64,000 nt of DNA from contig JAQMWT010000077.1 of assembly GCA_029834535.1 (NCBI GenBank), forward strand, positions 62,001-126,000. Reading direction: 5' to 3'. The translations under genes were made by a program, and so were the position numbers. The notes beneath the pieces are model-generated. The model ran no database searches, was not told the DNA's origin, and saw nothing but the letters and a program-made list of their open reading frames with translations. Below, one piece after another: positions 57,305-64,000 of the stretch (positions within the stretch are counted from its first letter, which is position 1; the number at the start of each line of letters is the position of its first letter). Source of the DNA: Chrysophaeum taylorii. Lineage: Eukaryota; Sar; Pelagophyceae; Pelagomonadales; Pelagomonadaceae.

Positions 57305-60300
57305 AGCACAGCCAGACGACGAAGACCGTGCGGTTCGACAAGCTGGCGAAACGCGGGGAGCTCATGACATCGCCAAGTTTCTCGACGAGCGCGGCGGATT
57401 CGCCGGGGTCGACGCGGTCTGCGAACACGCTGAGCAGCAGCGTGTCGACGACGCCGGTGAGCCGCGGCCAGGCGGCCGGGAAGCGGGTCGTGGGGCAGTG
57501 GCTGTCGAAGGAGACGCACCTCGGGAGCGGAACGTTCGGGAACGTGTACCGAGGGACCTATTTCAACCAAAAGGTGGCGATCAAGGAGCTCATCGTCCAG
57601 GACCTGTCGAGCGAGAGCATCGCCGAGTTCGAGCGCGAGGCCGAGCTGCACTACCACCTCCGGCACAACAACGTGATCTTGCTGCTGTGCTACAACGTGG
57701 ACCCGGCGAACGGGCCGACCTGCATGGTGATGGAGCTGGCCCAGTGCTCGTTGTACGACGTGCTGCACAAGGGCGTCGCCCTACCGGCGGCCGACGACCG
57801 AGAGCTCAACATCCACACGCGGCTGCGGATCCTCGAGGACGTCGCGTCGGGGCTCATGTTTCTCCACACGCTCGACATCATGCACCTCGACCTCAAGAGC
57901 CTGAATTTGCTGCTGGACGCCGCGGGCGTCGTGAAACTCGCGGATTTCGGGCTGTCGGTGGTCAAGTCGGAGATCGAGGGATCCGAGGGCAAGGCGATCG
58001 GCTCGCTTCCATACATGGCGCCCGAGCTCATGGTCGACGAGCCCGTCCCCGACAAGTCCTGCGACGTCTACTCGTTCTACGTGGTGATCTGGGAGGTGAT
58101 CTGCCGCGCGCAGCCGCACGAGGGTAAGCCCCCTGCGTGGATCATGAAGTTTTCGTCCAAGCGCAAGAAGCGGCTCGACGTCCCCAAGCACGTCGGGTGT
58201 CCCGAGCGCCTCGAGGCGCTCATGATCCGCTGCGCCGAGTTCGAGCCTACGCGGCGGCCGACGATGGAGGCCTGCCAGCGCGCCATCTCCGACGTTCGCG
58301 CCGACCCTGTCGCCCCGAGCCTGATGCGCGTCGAGCTCCCGGAAAACGCCCTCTTTACGTGCCAGGTCGTCGCGTCGTCCGTCGACGTCCTCGACGCGCC
58401 GCACACCAAGCTCGACGACGAGCAGACGTTCGCATCGATTATCATGTCGAGCTCCGACCTGTCGTCGCGCTCCGAGATGTCGTCGAGCCGGGCCGACAGC
58501 GACAAGACCGAGGACAGCGCGGCGGCCTTTCACAGCAGCGGCGGCGGCGGCCTCGAGATGCTTGATACGCCGCGCTCGGCCGGGTCGACTACGGGCCACG
58601 GCAGCCTCGCCAACAAGCTCGTGCTTTCCCGTGGCGACAAGTTTTACGTCGAGGCGCACGTCGCGGCCGCCAACGCGCGGGACGACGGCGAGGACCAGGT
58701 CTACCTGAAGTTGGCCAACGAGGAGGCGTACATCGCCGCGTTCGGTCCCGACGGCGAGATTCTCGTTAAGCTCGTCGACTCGTCGATCGGCGCCGAACGC
58801 CTCGCCGTCGAGGCCCGCGAGCGCGGGATCGGCGCGGTCATCGAGGGCCTGCTCTTCCACCTCGCGACCATGCACGCCGAGGCCGTGCTCCGGCTCCTCG
58901 CGTGCATCTTCGAAATCCTAGCAGCTCCCGACGACGAGGAAGAAAACGGTGGCGCCGACGACGACGAGGCCGCCATGAGCGACGCGATGCGCGTCAAGGC
59001 CTGCCGCCGCGTCGTCGCATCGCTCGCTATTTTTTCCGAAGACGCCCACGTCCAGCTCGCCGGCGTCTCTGCCGTCGTCAACCTCGCGCTCGACGCCGTC
59101 GGCCGCGGCGCGCTCGCCAAATTTGGGGCCTGCGCGGCCGTCGTCTCGGCGCTGAGGACGCACGGCCAGCGGGGCGACCGCGCCTTCGAGCTCCAGCGCG
59201 TCTGCGCCGAGGCCATTCTCAATCTCCTTTCGGACGACACCAACGCCCCGGCGTTGAAGGCGGCCGGCGCGGCGTGCGCCCTCCTCCGCGTCGTCGAGGG
59301 CCTCGTCCGAGCGCAGGAGGCAGGGACGCGCTCCTCGGCGGCCGACGTCCGCCGCCGCGAGCGCCGCGTCGCGGCGCGCGCCTGGACCTCGCTCGCGCGT
59401 CTCGCGAGCGCCGAGCCGCGACCGCGCGCCTCTTCTTCTTCTTCAAAGTCGAACGCCTCGGCGGCCTCCAACGCTTCGCACTTCTTGGCATCGGCGGCCG
59501 CGTCGCCCCCGGCGCCTTCGACGCTACGGCCCCTCGCGGCGGCCGCGCCTCTCCGCGCGCGCAAGAGCTCGGCGGCTTCTTCTTTTTCTTCTTCTTCTAC
59601 CGCCTTATCGAGATTCGCCAACGTGGGAGAGGCCGACGACGTGCCCGCGCTCCTGCGCGACTTCAACGCGGCTCGGCTCACCGTCCTCAGCGCGGACGAC
59701 GCGGCCAAAGCGATCGCCGACCGGAACGCCAACTCGGCCGCGTTCGATCCCGACGACGACGAAGAGGAGGACGACAACGCGGTCGTCATCATCGACGAGG
59801 TCGAGGCCGTGTCGTCCTCGCTCGAGGCGCCCGCGGCGGCCCCCAATCCGTGCGTCGTGCCTCCCGACGACAACGGCCGCGGCGCTTCGTCGCTCCTCTC
59901 GGCGTGCTGCCACGCGATGCAGTCGTTCGCGACCATGCCGACGCGCGGCGACGTGCCCCCGCTCTCGGACGCGCTCCTCGACGCCGGCGCCGCGCGCACC
60001 CTCGAACGCGCGCTGCGGTGCGCGCTGGAAAACTCGGTCAAGGCGCGACGACTGCTCTCGCGCAACGGACTTCTCGAGGCGGACGACCTCGCGAGGCGCG
60101 CGTGCGCGGCCATCATGGCCCTCGCGGCGGCGAGCTCGCGCGCGCGCATGCTTCTCGGCGAAGTCGGGGTCTGCGAGGCCGCCGTCGACGTCGCCCGCGA
60201 CATATGCTTCATGGACCCCGACGCCCCCCGCGACGACAACGGCCGCCTCCGCTACTACGCGGTCGGCGCGCTCTCGAACCTCGCCTTCTCGGCGCCCTAC

Positions 60301-60816
60301 AATCGCGAGCGCCTCGACAACGCCGGCGCGCTCCAGGCCATCGCCGCGTGCGCCGAGGCCGCGAGCGACGACCTTGACCAGCAACGCCTCTGCTGCCGCG
60401 CCTTCTGCACGCTCGGCACCATCGAGGTCTCGGACGACGCCGACGATCCGCGACGCCTCGAGGACAAACACCTCGCCGTCGTCACGCAAGCCATGCTCTC
60501 CTACGACGACGCGCAGCTCCAGCACCTCGGCTGCGCGGCCATCATTAACCTCGCCGCCGAGACCCGCCATCGAAGAGCACTCGGCCGAGTCGACGCCTGC
60601 GAAGCCGTCACCGCCGCCCTCAAGGCCCATCCCATGGACGCGAGGGTCCAGGAGTACGGCTTCCGCGCTGCCGTCTACCTCGCGCGAGACGACCCGGAAA
60701 ATCGGGAGCGTTTCTACGCCCACGGCGTCCGTCGACTCGCCGCCTCCGCCGCCAGGCTTTTTGCTGGAAACCCCGCCGTCCTCGCCTGGGCCCAGCGACT
60801 ACAAAAAGAGCTGTAG
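56167..60816 (+). CDS. PH domain - TKL protein kinase - armadillo repeat protein
   Basis: Exons 56167-56526, 56578-56663 and 56724-60816 give 1,512 codons; introns are 51 and 60 nt. A Ser-rich start is followed by a PH domain (about residues 58-160: SWLMMKRGG...WTWKRRFVKIEGEQLLLY, GALYAFNTTEASGATIAWAAF, and across intron 2 SRDERARWLRAL with the invariant Trp). A disordered linker leads to a kinase (about 405-680): GSGTFGNVYRG, VAIKEL, a helix-C Glu in FEREAEL, HLDLKSLN, LADFGL, LPYMAPEL. Lys, Asp and DFG are present, so activity is expected, but HRD is HLD. A long regulatory part follows, with ARM-like helices (about 860-1512: VQLAGVSAVVNLAL, AVGALSNLAF, HLGCAAIINLA). It probably relays a membrane phosphoinositide signal. 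Confidence 0.88.
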
Positions 60817-60869
60817 ACTACTTGAGGTGCTGGTGCTCGGACGGACCGCCCTCCGACGATCTCTCTCGC

Positions 60870-60905
<36 letters not shown>

Positions 60906-61253
60906 CTGCTCTATTATCTACCGCCGCACCAAAGCCCTTGCTGTGCGCCCTCCTATATCCATCCTCGCAATCCTCTTGTTGCTTCTTCGCTTTCTCGGGT
61001 TAAGATGGCTCTTTCTTTCGTGACGATGTGTTGTTGTCGAAGAACGAGATGCGGCGGCCCGTTCGGGACAGACACCTTCTACGCTCACAACTCGTGCGCT
61101 ACGCTGCTTTCGGACTCAGCGGCGCCACGTGGGAGGGAGGGAGGGAGGGAGGGAGGGCGTGCTGCTGCTCTTTTCGGACTCGAAGATGAAGAAGAAGAAG
61201 AAGAAGAAGAAGAAGAAGAAGAAGAAGAGTCTTCTTCTGAGCCGACCGTCTCC

Positions 61254-61304
<51 letters not shown>

Positions 61305-61730
61305 AAGGTCCGCCCCTTTGATTGATTGATTTATTGCCGAATTCGTCGGAATTCTGCAAGGAACCACGCGCGCGTTCGCGCGCGCGCTTTTTATGGAATG
61401 TCGTGTAGGTCTGTAGGCAGGTCGGTAGGCACGATAGACAGACTCCGAGTAAAAACCCAGTTCGCACTGCATCGCAACGCAAAGAAGCTTAATAAGACGA
61501 CGAGCCACAAGGGCACGCACGGGAAGAAGATGTGGATTTGTATTATGCCCCAGGAGGGGACCCTTCCTTCTCCCCTCGCGCGCAGCACCCTGGTCTCGGC
61601 CGATTATTATAATAAAATCGGCACGTGGACGCGTCAACGAACGATCTCGCACTTTTATTACTTACTTAAGCGGGCAGAGTGGTAAATACGCACATCAGAA
61701 GCGCCACAAACCGAGATAGGGGGGATCTTG
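60817..61730. other. Intergenic spacer rich in microsatellites
   Basis: Contains GACA repeats (60874-60905), GGGA repeats (61129-61159), a GAA run (61186-61229), a GAT run (61253-61306) and an alternating CG stretch CGCGCGCGTTCGCGCGCGCG (about 61368-61388). Short frames through these runs encode poly-Lys/Glu, poly-Met/Asp and similar, and are not real genes. A small cysteine-containing frame (60822-61325) is judged an artefact. Confidence 0.7.
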
Positions 61731-63246
61731 TCAGCTGGCCTGGAGGAGACAGTCACGGACGACGTCACGCATCAAGACGGGGTCCGCGCGACCGCCCGAG
61801 GCAGCGAGGGCCTTGCCTATGAAAAGTTTCTCGAGATTTTTCTTGCCGGCGTGGTAGGCGGCGAGTTCGTTGGGGTGCGCGTCGAGAGCCTCTCGCGCGA
61901 ATTGGCGCAGCGCGGCCACGTCGCTGATGCGGGCTAACCCCCTTTCGAAAACGAGGTCTTCGACCGACGAGGAGGTACGTCGCTGGAGGAGGTCGGGCAG
62001 GAGGTCCTTGGCGGCGCGGCGGGAGACGGTACCTTGGTCGAGCAAGGCCAAAAGTTCGGCGAGATCAACGGGCGAGAGGTTCGAGTCGGCGATGGTGTCG
62101 AACTCGAGCTTGCGGAGCGCGCCCGCGACGTCGCCGAGAATCCAGGCAGCCGTCGGCTTTGGTTTTGCGCCGTGCGCGACGCACGCGTCGAAGAAGGCGA
62201 CCTGCCAAAGATTCAGTAACGATATCCGCGAGGTATCATCGAGACGCGGGGACGCGTGCCGTGCGACCGTAGTCGTCGGCGTCGACGAGGCCCGCCGCGG
62301 CGAGGGGGTCGAGACGTTTTCGGAGGCGCGCCCTCACGGCCGCGGGGATGTGGGGCTCGATCTCGCGGCGCAGCGCGTCGACGTGGTCGGCGACCGAGCG
62401 GCCGACAAGACTTTCGAGTGGCCGCGGCGGCAGGTCAGGCTCTGGTGCGTACCTGTAGACCTCGGCGCCGCCCTTGGCGCGCGATCGAACCGTCTCGCCG
62501 CCGTCCCACGATCTCGTCTCCTGCGCGACGACACCCCCGGCATCGTAGATCTCCGCCTGGCGCCGCGCCTCGTAGTCGCACGCTGCCCTCACCGCCCGCA
62601 GCGAGTTGAGGTTCTTCACTTCGACCTTGGGCCGCAGGTGATCGTCGTCTCGCACCGAGACGTTCACGTCGACGCGCATCGAACCCTCCTCGAACCGGGC
62701 CTCGGAGGCCCCCGCGCGCCGCAGGACTCGCTGGATTTCGCGAGCGCACGCCGCCGCCTCCGATCCCGACTCGAGCTCGGGCAGCGTCACGATTTCCACC
62801 AGCGCCCGCCCGCACCGGTTATAGTCCACGTCGATCGCGTCCCCGCGGTACGTCGTCTTCGCCGAGTCCTCCTCGAAGTGCGCGCCCTCGAGACCCACGC
62901 GACGCAACACCCCCTCTGCCTCGAACTCGACGCAACCCCCCGCGCCCAACCCTTTCCGCCGCTGCGTGATCTGGTAGCCCTTGGGCAGGTCGGGATACGA
63001 GTAGGACTTGCGGTCGAACTCCAGAGTCTCGGAGATACTCGAGCACCGCAGCGCCGCGGCGGCACGCAACGCCACACGGACGGCATCCAGGTTCAACACG
63101 GGCAGGCTCCCGGCTTCGCCCAAACAAATCGCGCACGTGTTCGAGTTCGCCTCGCTCGGTGTTGTAGGACAAAAGCAGAACGCCTTACGCGCGCTCAGCA
63201 CTTGCGCGTGGACCTCCAGCCCGATCACCGTCCGCCATCGCCTCAT
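61731..63246 (-). CDS. GATB: Glutamyl/aspartyl-tRNA amidotransferase subunit B, organellar
   Basis: Exons 63246-62254 and 62201-61731 give 487 codons, the normal GatB size. Conserved motifs are TVIGLEVHAQ, SYSYPDLPKGYQITQ, GLEGAHFEEDSAK, VDYNRCGRALVEIVT, MRVDVNVSVR, VEVKNLNSLRAV and RYAPEPDLPP. The C-terminal exon carries the YqeY-like tail (LGDVAGALRKLEF, HPNELAAYHAGKKNLEKLFIG). The GatCAB enzyme converts Glu-tRNA(Gln) to Gln-tRNA(Gln) in plastids and mitochondria. The 52-nt intron uses a weak GTCCCC donor, chosen because it restores frame and family length. Starting at 63246 leaves almost no transit peptide; the frame stays open upstream without an ATG, so a further 5' exon is likely. Confidence 0.9.
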
Positions 63247-64000
63247 CACGAAGCCTGCCGGCCTAAAGTGGGGTCTCCTCCTATATCGCTCGCAAAAACA
63301 ACCGGGTGGCAATCCTTGCTTGCTCTCGGAGCTACTAGTGAGCTGTTGTCGACGCGCGCTTTCGGCCTTCTCTTGCCTCGGATATTCGGTCACCCTCCGT
63401 TGTACCGGAACTGGGCATTGTTACCAACCTCGATTTTGCCGTTCTAATCTGCCGCCTAGAGGTCAGTTTGTCCCATGTCGGCGAGCGCACACGGACCGTG
63501 TGGCAAAAAGGTGCACGCGATCTCAGAGAGAATCATATTGCTGCTGAGAAACCAGTCGATCCAGTCAAAGGCGCCGTGCACGGCAAAAAAAATCCTCGAA
63601 CTTGGCAACTACCCGTACTGCTGCCCATAATAGCCACCGCCTGCCCGACTGTCGGCAACTCTCGGTTGTTGTCGTCGATCTTTGGCCCGTAGCCTCGCCT
63701 CGGGCCCATCACTTTTAATGGAGGCGCTCACACGTGGTGTATTAACAACGTCGTCGACCTTGTCAGTGATGAGTTTGGAGATTTCGAAAAGTGTTGTTCA
63801 TTGTGTCGTGATGCGTGCCTGTTCTCTATAGGGCAGCGCTGGGAGCGGGCGGCGGGCTCCAGCACGCCGCGCAGCAGCACGCTGAATAACCACCACTCCT
63901 CGTTGGCGTTCACCACGTTGTACACCACTATGTGATTCGTTCTCTTGGCCCGACCTCGTAGAGATCGATGAGCAGACGGGAGAAACTGTGATGGTGTAAA
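63247..64000. other. Upstream region of GatB and unassigned right edge
   Basis: No convincing gene. A minus-strand segment near 63800-63925 (VYNVVNANEEWWLFSVLLRGVLEPA) has protein-like composition and could be part of an exon entering from beyond the right edge; the evidence is too thin to annotate it as a CDS. Confidence 0.4.

Noticed and set aside
58701-60239. 512-codon minus-strand frame across the kinase gene
   Set aside because: Antisense shadow with Ser/Ala/Arg bias opposite the ARM region; no domain.
61116-61652. Minus frame rich in poly-Ile and poly-Phe
   Set aside because: Translated GAT and GAA microsatellites.

Overview
The window is nuclear DNA of a GC-rich unicellular eukaryote. 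The evidence is many short spliceosomal introns (mostly about 37-62 nt, with donors such as GTGCGT, GTGAGT and GTACGC, and CTAAC-like branch sequences), absence of operons, and typical eukaryotic genes: a HOPS subunit, a NatB subunit, a tandem calponin-homology actin binder and a radial-spoke-type IQ protein. Organelle-type GatB and YbeY, a PH-TKL-armadillo kinase and a giant IPT/TIG ectodomain protein fit a flagellated alga, perhaps a stramenopile such as a pelagophyte. That placement is inference. No rRNA, tRNA or CRISPR array was recognised.

Layout. 1-2599 (minus): start and body of an acidic V/E/P-rich tandem-repeat protein that leaves the window. 3169-7168 (minus): tandem CH-domain protein, four exons. 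7416-10268 (plus): VPS41, divergent from the CH gene and convergent with YbeY (10292-10918, minus). 11000-12202 (plus): coiled-coil protein. 12424-15655 (minus): NAA25, many tiny introns. 16353-17870 (minus): GT25 glycosyltransferase. 18196-19576 (minus): IQUB-like ciliary protein. 19764-47214 (plus): one 27.5-kb gene with 11 exons and about 8,926 codons. It encodes a signal sequence, three N-terminal beta-type repeats, cadherin-like repeats, about 60 IPT/TIG domains, a cysteine-rich module, a polytopic membrane region and a cytosolic tail.

47215-54057 is a repeat-rich, gene-poor stretch. It holds a TTAA-flanked inverted-repeat element, four copies of a short 3'-end tag with a TTAG-repeat tail, a cluster of ACCAAACTTG-like motifs and a long graded microsatellite. 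From 54058 the gene-dense style returns: a protein of a bacterial-type family often labelled 3-methyladenine DNA glycosylase (54058-55198, plus), a nicotinamide-riboside/uridine-kinase-like enzyme (55214-55999, minus), a PH-TKL kinase-ARM protein (56167-60816, plus), a microsatellite-rich spacer, and organellar GatB (61731-63246, minus).

Exon models were made by reading all frames and requiring GT/GC...AG boundaries, frame continuity and family alignment. Summed coding lengths are divisible by three for every multi-exon gene. The strongest biological link is head-to-head placement, 187 bp apart, of the IQUB-like gene and the giant TIG gene, which suggests shared control and a flagellar-surface role for the giant protein.
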